A stretch of 64,000 nucleotides of DNA, from contig CAVSPC010000046.1 of NCBI GenBank assembly GCA_963729795.1, forward strand, positions 115,909-179,908, given 5' to 3'. Made by a program: the position numbers and the translations under genes. The notes beneath the pieces are model-generated. The model saw only the letters and a list, made by a program, of their open reading frames with translations, ran no database searches and was not told where the DNA came from. Source of the stretch: CAWBBA01 sp963729795 (lineage in GTDB: Bacteria; Desulfobacterota; Desulfomonilia; Desulfomonilales; Desulfomonilaceae). Positions 1-9,086 of this stretch are shown here, piece after piece. Positions within the stretch are counted from its first letter, which is position 1. The number at the start of each line of letters is the position of its first letter.

Positions 1-204
1 AATACTCACGCACATGTGTATATGGTCCGCCCGCAAACATCCCTCCACAATCTTGGACCCCTTCTGCCGGGCCAACTCATGAAAAATGCTGCCGAGATGC
101 TTGCGTATTGACCCATAAATGGCTTTCTTGCGGCGCTTCGGAATGAACACCACATGATACTTGCAGTCCCATCTCGTGTGATTTAGACTCTGCACGTCTT
201 TCAT
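1..204 (-). CDS. tnpA: IS200/IS605-type transposase TnpA, 5' part (runs off left edge)
   Basis: Sixty-eight residues read from ATG at 204 down to base 1 without a stop, so only the N-terminal half is visible. The peptide has the Y1-transposase core: a W-D-C-K-Y-H-V-V-F-I-P-K-R-R-K stretch near residues 13-27, and the metal-binding H-x-H (HIH) near residue 62 in an A-D-H-I-H-M context. Members of this family are about 130-150 residue HUH single-strand transposases that act on hairpins at the element ends. The catalytic tyrosine would lie outside the window. Two hairpins lie just upstream of the start, as expected for this family. Whether the element is intact cannot be judged here. Confidence 0.88.
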   Translation of the reverse strand, partial: MKDVQSLNHTRWDCKYHVVFIPKRRKKAIYGSIRKHLGSIFHELARQKGSKIVEGCLRADHIHMCVSI

Positions 205-209
205 TGAAA

Positions 210-244
210 CCTCCCAGACTTGATTGTTTGTGTAGTCTGGGAGG
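210..244. repeat. Inverted repeat upstream of tnpA
   Basis: Perfect 11-base inverted repeat, CCTCCCAGACT at 210-220 and AGTCTGGGAGG at 234-244, with a 13-base loop. It overlaps the tnpA ribosome-binding region, so it may limit transposase translation as well as being part of the element end. The role is inferred. Confidence 0.6.
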
Positions 245-284
245 TTGCCTCTACTGCTTCACACGGTCAAACCTCTGGGAGTCT

Positions 285-301
285 CCCCGGCAAAGCCGGG
301 G
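285..301. repeat. Hairpin at presumed IS200/IS605 element end
   Basis: CCCCGGC-AAA-GCCGGGG is a perfect 7-bp stem with a three-base loop, about 80 bases upstream of the tnpA start. Hairpins at this position are the subterminal ends recognised by Y1 transposases, so the element boundary is probably close to 305-315. The exact cleavage site cannot be placed without an empty-site comparison. Confidence 0.55.
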
Positions 302-333
302 GCTTACCTGTGTTTTCGTTAATGAGGAGTGTC

Positions 334-361
334 TTGACTTTTTAAATAACTAGGGTAATCA
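334..361 (+). promoter_or_regulatory. Candidate sigma70 promoter for the metal-handling island
   Basis: TTGACT at 334-339 is followed after 16 bases by TAATCA at 356-361, some 20 bases before the ATG at 381. The match is moderate. It lies between the insertion element and the first gene of the island. Confidence 0.35.
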
Positions 362-380
362 TAAAAAATGGGTAACGATT

Positions 381-782
381 ATGAAACGGACATTCGCCAT
401 AGTATCCAGTTTACTGCTCCTGTGTGCGGCTGTTGCTAATGCATCCTCCGGTTTGTGCTGCTGCACAATGGCGCACATCGGCGTGATGAAGTGCACGGAC
501 GACCCTTGCGGACCCGATCGAGATCAATCTTGCACTCATGATAGATTTGGTTGCCACTGGAAGAGCGGCTGTTTTTCTCAGCAATGCGCGGGGGAACCGG
601 CGGCAGTGGGACTTCCGCAGGTCTATCCCGAACGAGCTGAACATCAAGTTTTTGCGTTGCCCGCGCCAATGGTGAACTTCGAGGTGGGCCTGTGTTCCGC
701 CTGGTCGATATCACGCCAAGTTCGTTCCTACCACTGGAACACCACAGATCTTCTCCTACAAACTTGTTCTTTTCTTTCTTGA
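381..782 (+). CDS. Exported Cys-rich protein of unknown function (133 aa)
   Basis: Family not recognised. A signal peptide (Lys/Arg then a Leu/Ala core, cleavage around A-N-A near residue 21) is followed by a segment with about eleven cysteines and several His/Met residues, including a C-C-C run near residues 26-28 and spaced C-x-D-D-P-C and C-x(4)-C pairs. The C-terminal half is poorer in Cys. Cys clusters in an exported protein next to a CusBA-type pump suggest periplasmic metal binding, but this is inference from position and composition. It is 162 bases upstream of cusB on the same strand, probably in the same transcript. A second exported Cys-rich protein of exactly 133 residues lies at 8511-8912. 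Confidence 0.6.
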   Translation: MKRTFAIVSSLLLLCAAVANASSGLCCCTMAHIGVMKCTDDPCGPDRDQSCTHDRFGCHWKSGCFSQQCAGEPAAVGLPQVYPERAEHQVFALPAPMVNFEVGLCSAWSISRQVRSYHWNTTDLLLQTCSFLS

Positions 783-944
783 TCGTTTGCGACGATATTA
801 CTAAATGTGCAGGAACACGGCGGCCTTGGCAGGACTCAAAGTAATAGTCCCACGATCATTTCATTGGCCGGACGCTGCGTTGACAAAGATTGCTACAATG
901 TGGCCCCATAAAAGACGTTAATCCCATACAACCGGGGGAGAGCA

Positions 945-2516
945 ATGAATGACACGGTTCCCATACCCAAAAAGACATTGAAGAGAATTGCCTTGGGATT
1001 CCTGATCGTCGCTGTAGTGGCGGTGGGCCTCCTTCTGGTCAGAGGTTCAAAAACGGAACAACCGTCTCCTGAATCCCAGCACCCCAAGGCTGCCTCTATG
1101 GCTTTAATGGGGCAGGAGAAAAGCCAGGCTGTGCCGGGAATGAAGAGCCACGGGCATGGCGGTTCATCTGCAATGTCTCAGGGGCTCACCCCTGTCCGGT
1201 ACACAATGTCGCCGGAAGCAAAGATGCTGGCGGAAGTGGAAACGGTAAAGGTGAAGAGAGAGCGGACCGTAAAGGACTTACGAATGGTGGGGATGGTTTT
1301 CGGCGCAGAGCCAAGGCTTGCTACCCTCACAGCCAGGATAGGCGGTCGTTTGGACGCTGTGTATATAGATTTTACCGGGGTGAAGGTCAATAAGGGAGAC
1401 CCGATGGTAACCATCTGGAGCCCGACTCTGATCACGAGTGAAGTCGAATTGATTACGAGCACGAAAAAGCCCGATACCAACCTCGATACCAAAGGGATTA
1501 TCCGCGGGGCGGCAGAAAAGCTCATGCAGTACGGGCTGACCAAAGAGCAGATAAAAAAAATCCGGGAAACCGGGAAGCCGGACGAGTACATAACTCTCAG
1601 GGCTCCCATCAGCGGAATTGTCCTGCAGAAGAACGCTCTTGTCGGCCAGTTTGTCAAGGAAGGCACGGTCATGTACACAATAAACGACTTGTCCCACGTG
1701 TGGGTAAAGCTCAGTGCGTACGAGCCGAATCTTCCCTGGATACGGTACGGCCAAAAGGTGACATTCACAACGCCGTCGTTTCCAGGGAAGACGTACAAGG
1801 GGACGGTCATTTTCATAGACCCAGTTGTGGACATGCCGACCCGCACAATCAGTGTCAGGCTAGATGCGCCGAATCCGACTTATGAGCTGAAACCTCATAT
1901 GTTCGTCAATGCAGTGCTTCACGCCGAAATAGACGATCATGGCAGAATAGTAAAGCCTGAATGGGTCGGGAAGTACATCTGCCCGTTTGATCCGACTGAG
2001 ATCAGCTCGGTTCCGGGAAAGTGCTCTAAGAGTAAGGCGCCTTTGCAACCGGCTACAGCGTACGGATATTCGGGGGTGAAACATCCGGTTATGATGCCGC
2101 TCGTTGTACCCGTTTCAGCGGTCCTGTATACGGGAAAGCGATCACTCGTATATGTGGAAGTGCCCAATCAGCGCGAACCGACGTATGAGCAGCGGAATGT
2201 AGTCTTGGGTCCACGCGCTCAGGAGAAGTACGTTATTTACGGCGGCCTCAAGGAGGGGGAGCGTGTAGTTTATAAGGGTAATTTCGAGATCGACAGCTCG
2301 GTGCAAATCGCCGGCCTGCCCAGCATGATGAACCCTGCTAAATCGGAGCAGGCCGCCGAGACCAAGAAGACGCCCCCGGCTGCAGCCCCCGAGTCCCATG
2401 CAGGTCATGAGATGCAAGGAAAAGAAGCGAAGCCACCGGAAAAGGTGCCCAAGAACATGAATATGGAAATGGGCACAGCGAAGCCTCACCCTGAAAAGGG
2501 CAAAGGAGGACGGTGA
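945..2516 (+). CDS. cusB: CusB-type heavy-metal efflux periplasmic adaptor
   Basis: Membrane-fusion adaptor of an RND metal efflux pump, expected to link the inner-membrane pump to an outer-membrane channel. It has an N-terminal membrane anchor near residues 10-30, then the biotinyl-lipoyl/beta-barrel signature of the family (A-R-I-G-G-R near 130, L-R-A-P-I-S-G near 218). Near residue 345 is a degenerate heavy-metal-binding motif, Y-I-C-P-F-D-P followed by P-G-K-C, where the final Cys of the usual C-P-x-C is replaced by Ser. His/Met-rich stretches occur at residues 45-80 and in the last 60 residues, pointing to Cu(I)/Ag(I). Start ATG 945 follows a G-rich Shine-Dalgarno. It overlaps the next gene by one base. 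Family call is firm; copper specificity is inferred. Confidence 0.9.
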   Translation: MNDTVPIPKKTLKRIALGFLIVAVVAVGLLLVRGSKTEQPSPESQHPKAASMALMGQEKSQAVPGMKSHGHGGSSAMSQGLTPVRYTMSPEAKMLAEVETVKVKRERTVKDLRMVGMVFGAEPRLATLTARIGGRLDAVYIDFTGVKVNKGDPMVTIWSPTLITSEVELITSTKKPDTNLDTKGIIRGAAEKLMQYGLTKEQIKKIRETGKPDEYITLRAPISGIVLQKNALVGQFVKEGTVMYTINDLSHVWVKLSAYEPNLPWIRYGQKVTFTTPSFPGKTYKGTVIFIDPVVDMPTRTISVRLDAPNPTYELKPHMFVNAVLHAEIDDHGRIVKPEWVGKYICPFDPTEISSVPGKCSKSKAPLQPATAYGYSGVKHPVMMPLVVPVSAVLYTGKRSLVYVEVPNQREPTYEQRNVVLGPRAQEKYVIYGGLKEGERVVYKGNFEIDSSVQIAGLPSMMNPAKSEQAAETKKTPPAAAPESHAGHEMQGKEAKPPEKVPKNMNMEMGTAKPHPEKGKGGR

Positions 2517-5500
2517 TGCCGAATGATCACGAAGAGCTCGTAGCGCCTACACTTTTCTCAAGGGTAATGCGCTTCTGGTTACAGCAGAAGCTTCTCGTGT
2601 TTATCGGCATTTTGGCTGTCCTGCTCGTCGGCCTTTCGGTTGCCCCTTTTGATTGGAAAATACCTCTCCTGCCAAGGCACCCGGTTCCTGTGGATGCGAT
2701 TCCGGACATCGGTGAAAATCAGCAAATCGTGTTCACCACGTGGGAGGGGCGTTCGGCAAAGGACGTTGAAGATCAGATAACATATCCCCTGACGATACAG
2801 CTTCTGGGGATTCCGGGTGTCAGAGCCGTCAGAAGTTATTCATACTTCGGGTACTCAACAATATATGTAGTATTCGAGGACAAAGTCAGATTCTACTGGT
2901 CCAGGACACGGATCTTGGAGCGACTCAATTCACTGGCTCCGGGTACGTTGCCAGTCAATGTCCAGCCGACTCTGGGGCCGGATGCTACCGCCGTTGGACA
3001 GATCTTCTGGTACACGGTGGAAGGCAAAGGGTTCGGTATGGATGAGCTGAGAACCGTGCAAGACTGGTACATCCGATATCTCTTGCAATCGGCCAAGGGT
3101 GTGAGCCAGGACGCTTCGGTTGGAGGCTATGTCCGCGAATACCAGATTGACGTGAATCCTGACGCCTTGCGGGGCAATGGGGTCACTCTAACGGACGTCT
3201 TCACCGCGGTCCAGAGATCGAACCTGGACGTAGGTGCTCGAACCATAGAGATGAACGACACTGATTACATAATTCGCGCGCGTGGGTTCATAAAGACTCT
3301 TCACGACATTGAGATGACGGTGGTCAAGGTAAAGGACAACAATCCGCTCTATATTAAAGACGTAGCCACAGTGTCTGAGGGACCGGCCTTTAGACAGGGC
3401 GCACTGAATAAGGCAGGTGCAGAAGCCGTCGGTGGGGTCGTTATAGCGCGTTTCCGAGAAAATCCTCTTCAGGTGATCAAGAATGTCAAAGCGAGAATCA
3501 AGGAAATTACCCCGAGTCTTCCGAAGAAGACCCTCGCCGATGGGACAGTCTCTCAAGTCAAAATTGTGCCGTTTTATGACCGGACGCAGCTCATCTACGA
3601 GACTCTCGACACTTTAAAAAAGGCTTTGTCGGACGAACTTCTGGTTACCATCATCATTGTGGTAGTCATGGTGAACCATCTGATAAGCGCGGCCCTGATC
3701 TCATTTATCCTACCATTGGCTGTCCTCCTGACGTTTATCATCATGAAAGTGACAGGGACTGAAGCAAATATAATGGCCCTGTCCGGTATCGCCATCGCAA
3801 TCGGCGTCATGGTGGACATGGGAATCATCCTTACGGAAAACATCTTGAGGCATATCGAGCATGAACCGCCGGGAAAAAGCGCCCTCAAGATCGTGCATGA
3901 GGCTGCGAGTGAAGTGGGCGGGGCGGTCATCACGTCCGCGTCCACTACTATCCTGGCTTTTCTGCCTGTGTTTAGCTTGACTGGGGCGGAAGGAAAGTTG
4001 TTCACCCCTGTCGCGCTAACAAAGACGTTTGCAATTGCGGGATCCCTGATATTAGCCCTGTCGATCATACCCCCACTCGCCCATATAGCGTTTACGAAGC
4101 GGCATTTCCGGTCTCCGACTCTTATAGTGGTCTATGGACTGATCGCTGGCTTCGGCATTTGGCTCGGGCATTCGCTGTCCTGGTTCATCGGGATAGGCTT
4201 GATTCTCGTGGCCGCAATCAAGTGCATCTCGCTTTTCGTTCCGCAGTCGATCAGGGAAAGAACTCCGATGGCCTTGAATCTGGTGGCCCTGGTTGTGGTG
4301 ATTTTGTTGTTGACCGAGCACTGGCTGCCTCTCGGCCCTCAAAAGGGACTGCTCCGGAACCTGATCTTTTGCGGGGGGATCATTTTCGGGCTTCTGGGAA
4401 TCCGCAAGGTTTTCACGGGATACTATCGCCAGGCCCTGACCTGGGCATTGCACCACAAAGCCACCTTTCTTTGCTTACCTGTCTCGCTGGTTGTTCTCGG
4501 TGTAGTGATATGGCTAGGCTTCGACAGAGTGTTTGGTTTTATTCCTAACGTGTACGACCGCATTACCGGCTGGTCCCCTCCTCACCAAACCATGCAATTG
4601 CCCAAAACCTCGAAGCCCGGTTCGAGCATGCCCGGAATGAACCCTCCTGCAACTAGCATGGCGGGAATGAATATGCCCGGAATGAAGATGGAAGGACCTC
4701 CAAAACAGGAGATTCCCAAAGACCCGATACGTTCGACAATAATTTGGCGTAAGCTTGCCGGTTTGTTCCCGGGGTTGGGAAAGGAATTCATGCCCGCTCT
4801 GGAGGAAGGGACTTTTTTGTACATGCCCACCCTCATGCCCCATGTCTCCATCGGGAAAGCCCTTGACGTGCTCCACAAACAAAATCTTGCGATTAGCAAC
4901 ATTCCGGAAATCCAATCCGTGGTGGGCAAAATCGGGCGCGTGGACACCGCCCTGGACCCAGCCCCCATTTCCATGATTGAAACAATTATTAACTTTTTCC
5001 CGGAGTACAAGACCAATCCGGATACGGGAGATGTGATCCTTGACCCCAAGACCCATGAACCGATCCGACAATGGAGACCACAAATAAAGTCAGTCAACGA
5101 CATCTGGAATGAAATAGAGAAAGCGGGTCACATTCCCGGCACGACGGCAGCGCCGAAACTCGAACCCATAGCCGGCAGGGTACTTATGCTCCAGGCCGGC
5201 ATAAGGGCTGCGATGGGGATCAAGATCCAGGGCGAGAACCTGGATGATTTGGAGCGGATAGGCCTTCAGATGGAGGGGTATCTGAGGGAAGTTCCTTCCC
5301 TTGAGCCTTCATCGGTCCTTGCCGACCGAAATATCGGAGTGCCGTACCTCGAAATTAACATCGACCGCGATGCCATAGCCAGGTACGGGTTGAATATTCA
5401 GGATATCGATGATGTCATCGAGGTAGCGATAGGAGGCAGGCAACTAACCAGGACAGTAATGGGGCGCGAGCGTTACCCAGTCCGGGTGCGCTACGACAGG

Positions 5501-6397
5501 GAACTGCGCGACTACGTCCAAGCCCTGGGTGACATACTGGTTACTGCATCGAATGGGGCGCAGATCCCTATGAAGTCCGTGGCCGACATTAAGTACGTCC
5601 CCGGGCCCATGGTCATAAAGAGCGAGGACACGTTTCACGTGAGTTACGTGATCTTCGACAAGAAGCCGAATGTTGCTGAAGTCACGGCAGTGCAAGACGC
5701 AGACCGATACTTGAAGGAGAAGATCAAGTCCGGCGAGCTGAAACTCCCGCCTAATTACTCCTATTCTTTTGTGGGCTCTTACCAGGACGAGATACGGTCG
5801 GAAAAGACCATGATGATAGTCATTCCGGCCACCCTGTTGCTCGTCTTCATGGTACTGTACTTTCAGTTCGGGTCCGTCCCCACCTCCCTGAACGTGTTCT
5901 CGGGGATTTTCGTCGCATGGTCCGGGGGCTTTCTAATGATCTGGCTGTACTCACAGCCGTGGTTTTTTCATTTCAACGTGTTCGGGGTGCCGATGAGGCA
6001 ACTGTTTCAGATGAAGACCTACTACTTGAGCGTCGCGGTCTGGGTCGGGTTCTTGGCACTCTTCGGAATCGCTACAAACGACGGTGTGATCTATTCCACC
6101 TACCTCAACCAGGTTTTTGCGCAGCACAAATTTAAATCGGTCGAAGAAATAAGGGAAGCTACCGTGGAAGCAGGCCTCAAGCGCATCAGGCCGGCCCTCA
6201 TGACCTCGTCCACCGCAATCCTGGCTTTGATGCCCGTCCTCACATCTCAGGGAAGAGGCTCGGACGTAATGGTCCCGATGGCTTTGCCAATATTCGGGGG
6301 AATGTTTCTGGATCTTATCACCGTGTTCGTTGTTCCGACGATTTACTGTCTGGAAAAGGAGATTGAGTTCAAACGACGAGCAGTATCCGCAATTTAA
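2516..6397 (+). CDS. cusA: CusA/CzcA-family heavy-metal RND efflux pump
   Basis: About 1293 residues, longer than the usual 1030-1050. It has the RND architecture: TM1 near residues 20-40, a periplasmic pore domain, TM helices from about 370, a second periplasmic domain, and C-terminal helices. The family proton-relay segment G-V-M-V-D-M-G-I-I-L-T-E-N is present (Asp and Glu conserved) near residue 440. Extra length comes partly from additional hydrophobic segments near 540-680 and from a Met/Pro/Gly-rich periplasmic insert near 690-735 with repeated M-P-G-M / M-A-G-M units. ATG 2516 is preferred: it overlaps the cusB stop as TGATG and sits 5 bases after an AGGAGG-like site; GTG at 2513 is also possible. 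No outer-membrane CusC follows. Confidence 0.92.
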   Translation: MPNDHEELVAPTLFSRVMRFWLQQKLLVFIGILAVLLVGLSVAPFDWKIPLLPRHPVPVDAIPDIGENQQIVFTTWEGRSAKDVEDQITYPLTIQLLGIPGVRAVRSYSYFGYSTIYVVFEDKVRFYWSRTRILERLNSLAPGTLPVNVQPTLGPDATAVGQIFWYTVEGKGFGMDELRTVQDWYIRYLLQSAKGVSQDASVGGYVREYQIDVNPDALRGNGVTLTDVFTAVQRSNLDVGARTIEMNDTDYIIRARGFIKTLHDIEMTVVKVKDNNPLYIKDVATVSEGPAFRQGALNKAGAEAVGGVVIARFRENPLQVIKNVKARIKEITPSLPKKTLADGTVSQVKIVPFYDRTQLIYETLDTLKKALSDELLVTIIIVVVMVNHLISAALISFILPLAVLLTFIIMKVTGTEANIMALSGIAIAIGVMVDMGIILTENILRHIEHEPPGKSALKIVHEAASEVGGAVITSASTTILAFLPVFSLTGAEGKLFTPVALTKTFAIAGSLILALSIIPPLAHIAFTKRHFRSPTLIVVYGLIAGFGIWLGHSLSWFIGIGLILVAAIKCISLFVPQSIRERTPMALNLVALVVVILLLTEHWLPLGPQKGLLRNLIFCGGIIFGLLGIRKVFTGYYRQALTWALHHKATFLCLPVSLVVLGVVIWLGFDRVFGFIPNVYDRITGWSPPHQTMQLPKTSKPGSSMPGMNPPATSMAGMNMPGMKMEGPPKQEIPKDPIRSTIIWRKLAGLFPGLGKEFMPALEEGTFLYMPTLMPHVSIGKALDVLHKQNLAISNIPEIQSVVGKIGRVDTALDPAPISMIETIINFFPEYKTNPDTGDVILDPKTHEPIRQWRPQIKSVNDIWNEIEKAGHIPGTTAAPKLEPIAGRVLMLQAGIRAAMGIKIQGENLDDLERIGLQMEGYLREVPSLEPSSVLADRNIGVPYLEINIDRDAIARYGLNIQDIDDVIEVAIGGRQLTRTVMGRERYPVRVRYDRELRDYVQALGDILVTASNGAQIPMKSVADIKYVPGPMVIKSEDTFHVSYVIFDKKPNVAEVTAVQDADRYLKEKIKSGELKLPPNYSYSFVGSYQDEIRSEKTMMIVIPATLLLVFMVLYFQFGSVPTSLNVFSGIFVAWSGGFLMIWLYSQPWFFHFNVFGVPMRQLFQMKTYYLSVAVWVGFLALFGIATNDGVIYSTYLNQVFAQHKFKSVEEIREATVEAGLKRIRPALMTSSTAILALMPVLTSQGRGSDVMVPMALPIFGGMFLDLITVFVVPTIYCLEKEIEFKRRAVSAI

Positions 6398-6488
6398 AAC
6401 ATTTTGGGTAAGAAGTTAAAATGCTTGAAGATCCTGTTTATGGCCTTTGGTCACGGATTTGTACACGAAGGGATCATGGAGGCAAGAG

Positions 6489-7343
6489 ATGAAAACAGGT
6501 TGTCGATCCGTGCTGTTCGTGGCGGGAATCCTTCTGATGCTCGTCTCGGTTACATCGCAAGTAGGTGCAGACGAGAACGCCGTCAGGGTCTATGGAGCAA
6601 CCACATTTGCAGAGCCGATGAAAATCCTCGGAAAGCTGTTCATGAACGAGCATCCTGGTGTTCGGGTGGAAGTCCTCGGCAAAACCTCCGAATTTGGCTT
6701 CCTGGCATTGCTGAACAAGGAAACGGATCTCGTCATGGCCGCGCGTAAGCCCACAGTAGTGGAGAGACGTTTAGCCGATCAAAAAGGTGTCGAGTGGGCG
6801 GGAGCACGCGTGGCTTGGGAGAGGGTGGCTGTCATTTCCCATCCGGGCGTCGGAGTGACTGAACTGACCGTAGACCAACTTCGGAAGATTTATACGGGCG
6901 AATACAAAAACTGGCGGGACTTGGGCGGAATAGACCAGCCTATCATGTTGCACAGCCCGCCTTATCCCCAAGATGATATAGCGGTCTGGTTTGCCCACAA
7001 CGTTCTCAGTAAAGCTGAGTTCACTTCAGGCATAATCTGGGTTGAAACGCCTGATTTCTTGGTCCAACACGTCAGCGTTCACAAGGGAGCGATCGCATAT
7101 TTGGGTAACCTGCAACTCAGAGGCATTCTCAAGCGGCACCCCCAATTCAAGGTAAACATTCTCCGTATTCGCGCAAATAGGGAATCGCCGGCGTTAAGTC
7201 CATCGACCGAAATTACAAAGAAAGAGGCGTACCCGTTAACGATCCCGCTCTTCCTCTTCTGGGACAGAAATAATTCGAACAAATGGATTGAGCCATTCGC
7301 TCGGTTTTGCAAGGAGAGATTTCAGGAGGCGGTCAGAAAATGA
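6489..7343 (+). CDS. PstS-like periplasmic phosphate/anion-binding protein
   Basis: A 284-residue exported protein of the PBP-like fold. The start is set at ATG 6489 because GGAGG lies 6 bases upstream and the translation then begins with a good signal peptide (MKTGCRS then a hydrophobic core, cleavage after V-G-A). PstS-type features include G-A-T-T-F-A-E-P after the signal peptide, V-A-V-I-S-H-P-G-V in the middle and L-R-K-I-Y-T-G-E-Y-K-N-W-R-D. No PstCAB transporter genes accompany it, so it may be a sensor or scavenger linked to the metal pump, or a lone phosphate-binding protein. Ligand is not determinable from sequence. It lies 91 bases after cusA on the same strand. Confidence 0.8.
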   Translation: MKTGCRSVLFVAGILLMLVSVTSQVGADENAVRVYGATTFAEPMKILGKLFMNEHPGVRVEVLGKTSEFGFLALLNKETDLVMAARKPTVVERRLADQKGVEWAGARVAWERVAVISHPGVGVTELTVDQLRKIYTGEYKNWRDLGGIDQPIMLHSPPYPQDDIAVWFAHNVLSKAEFTSGIIWVETPDFLVQHVSVHKGAIAYLGNLQLRGILKRHPQFKVNILRIRANRESPALSPSTEITKKEAYPLTIPLFLFWDRNNSNKWIEPFARFCKERFQEAVRK

Positions 7344-7436
7344 GGTACCGAATCAGCACTCCCACCAGTCCGAGATCACAGCGATCTGAGTCACCAAGTA
7401 CTAAGTTCCATAAGTTCGGTGACGTATTCCTGATCG

Positions 7437-7495
7437 TGGTGGAACAGGCATCTTGCCTGTCGCCGAAGGACAAGCAAGATGCCCGTCGCCATTAG
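7437..7495. repeat. Dispersed palindromic intergenic repeat (copy 1)
   Basis: A palindromic unit built on CAGGCATCTTGCCTGTC and, after a short loop, CAAGCAAGATGCCCGTC. A diverged copy of the same family is at 36861-36907. It lies between the pstS-like gene and nosL. It resembles REP/BIME-like extragenic repeats; no coding role is seen. Confidence 0.6.
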
Positions 7496-7559
7496 GTCAT
7501 TTGCCATATAGGTCATTACTTTTGATAACCGCTATATCTGCCGAAAAGGAGAAAAACAA

Positions 7560-8300
7560 ATGCAGGCAAAGCACAGAAGTGCTTTAGCGAAAACACTAGC
7601 CATATTGGTTGCGGTCGTGGTCGCGATGCTTGTTCCGTTGGTTTCTAGCGCCGCGGATTTCTTGCCCTTGCCGGACGGGTCTAAGGTGGATCTTGGCCAG
7701 AAGTGTCCGGTTTGTGGCATGGTGATTGGTGGAACGGGTAGGCAGGCCGTCACCGTCACCTTCAAGGACGGACATGTGACGGGTTTTCACGGTGTGGCGG
7801 CAGCGGTCTTCAAGGATGGCCACGTGGTGGGATTTGAAGGGGCTCGTTGTCTCTTCATTTACAATTCCGTTCCCCAGAAGTACCACGTCAATGTTGCGGA
7901 TATCGCTCACCAGTATGTCACGGATTACACGAGCAAAAAGATGATTGATTTGGCAAAGGCATTTCTTGTTCTCGGCAGCAATGTAAAGGGCCCAATGGGT
8001 TACGATCTTGTGCCGTTCAGTAGCAAAGAGGAAGCAGCAAAATTCGCATCCGAGAATGATGGCAAGTGGATTGTGCAACTCCACGAAGTAGCCAAGGCAG
8101 CGCAAGAAGGAACCGATAGGTCCGGACCAACTCCAGCCTCCGGGACGACGGGTGTGACTGAAAAACGTGCTCCCGTGCCTGTACAGTCACCAGATCAGAT
8201 CAAACGGGAACATCGCGTTCCCGAGAAGCCTGTGACGCCCCCGGTGCGCCCACAGGGCCGAAACTTCGGGCCGTCGGCATCTCACAAAGGAGGCTGTTGA
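7560..8300 (+). CDS. nosL: NosL-like copper-binding accessory protein
   Basis: A 246-residue exported protein with signal peptide (residues 1-30, cleavage near S-S-A). After L-P-D-G-S-K-V comes the NosL signature K-C-P-V-C-G-M-V at about residues 48-55. The family core continues with duplicated K-D-G-H-V segments and the C-L-F-I-Y-N segment. NosL family members bind Cu(I) and are usually found with nitrous oxide reductase (nos) genes. Here there are no nos genes; the neighbours are a metal efflux pump and Cys-rich exported proteins, so a general copper-shuttle role is more likely. The C-terminal 60 residues are Pro-rich, low complexity, and end in G-G-C. Start ATG 7560 has a strong AAAGGAG. 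Confidence 0.85.
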   Translation: MQAKHRSALAKTLAILVAVVVAMLVPLVSSAADFLPLPDGSKVDLGQKCPVCGMVIGGTGRQAVTVTFKDGHVTGFHGVAAAVFKDGHVVGFEGARCLFIYNSVPQKYHVNVADIAHQYVTDYTSKKMIDLAKAFLVLGSNVKGPMGYDLVPFSSKEEAAKFASENDGKWIVQLHEVAKAAQEGTDRSGPTPASGTTGVTEKRAPVPVQSPDQIKREHRVPEKPVTPPVRPQGRNFGPSASHKGGC

Positions 8301-8510
8301 GCACTCCGTGGCGTAAATACGGTGCCATCTTGAGATCAACCTTGGCTGCACCCTACGAAGACTTCCGAGAATACGACACCGAACTTGCGCCATCGAGTAC
8401 TGCGGCCAAACGAGGGGCCTTGTCAAACAATTGCATTACCGCTGATTGACGAATCGATAGCGCGTGCTTACGTTAATTCAGTAGAGGTTTTGCAAAGGAG
8501 AACCCCGGCA

Positions 8511-8912
8511 ATGATGCGGCTAATGCTCTCCGGGAGACGTCAACTACTCGTTTTAGGTATCGTGCTTCCAGTAGCTATAATAGCTTTGACAATTCCTTTG
8601 CGTTGCTGCTGCGGCCCCAATCATGACCTCGGTGGCCATTCTACGGCGGATTGTCACTCTTCCTGTGCACTAATCCTCCCGGGCGTTTGTGCCGGCCCCC
8701 ATTGTGGGCCATGCCCGCAGCGGTTCATTTCGCTGAATAACTCCGATACAAAACAGGGCTTGTCCCACGGAACGTTCACTAGGGTTCCTGCTTTGTTAGC
8801 AGCAGGAACGTCGTTTGCTGCTTCTTCAAGCCTACCTGTTCTGGCGTCTTACTCAATTCTGAAATTTAACCCCACTGTTGATTCGCTTCACACAATCGTA
8901 CTCCTGATTTGA
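8511..8912 (+). CDS. Second exported/anchored Cys-rich protein (133 aa)
   Basis: Start ATG 8511 is chosen over upstream possibilities because AAAGGAG lies 10 bases before it and the N-terminus is then a signal or anchor helix (residues 10-30). Directly after the helix is R-C-C-C-G-P-N-H, then a Cys/His-rich stretch with C-H-S-S-C, C-A-G-P-H-C and G-P-C-P; the last 70 residues are Ser/Leu-rich and hydrophobic. No family recognised. Length, C-C-C after the export signal, and a hydrophobic C-terminus are shared with the protein at 381-782, so the two may be diverged paralogues. Metal binding at the periplasmic face is inferred. Confidence 0.55.
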   Translation: MMRLMLSGRRQLLVLGIVLPVAIIALTIPLRCCCGPNHDLGGHSTADCHSSCALILPGVCAGPHCGPCPQRFISLNNSDTKQGLSHGTFTRVPALLAAGTSFAASSSLPVLASYSILKFNPTVDSLHTIVLLI

Positions 8913-9086
8913 AAACCATCTTTATCCCGAGCCCGGTGTAGCGGCTTTCAAACAGCCTCTCGAATGCGTGATTTGATGCCTGAGATTCCACGATGTCTCT
9001 GGGGGAATTTTGGCACGGGGTCCTTGATCCGCATGTAGAGGGAGCGAGAATGTTTCCAAGAGTAATTGAAGAAAGGGAGAAAGAAG

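Noticed and set aside
7307..7495. 62-codon open frame after the PstS-like gene
   Set aside because: The second half is the palindromic repeat; no family features.
7560..8300. Nitrous oxide reduction cluster suggested by NosL
   Set aside because: No nosZ, nosD, nosF or nosY is present nearby; the gene sits in a metal efflux island instead.
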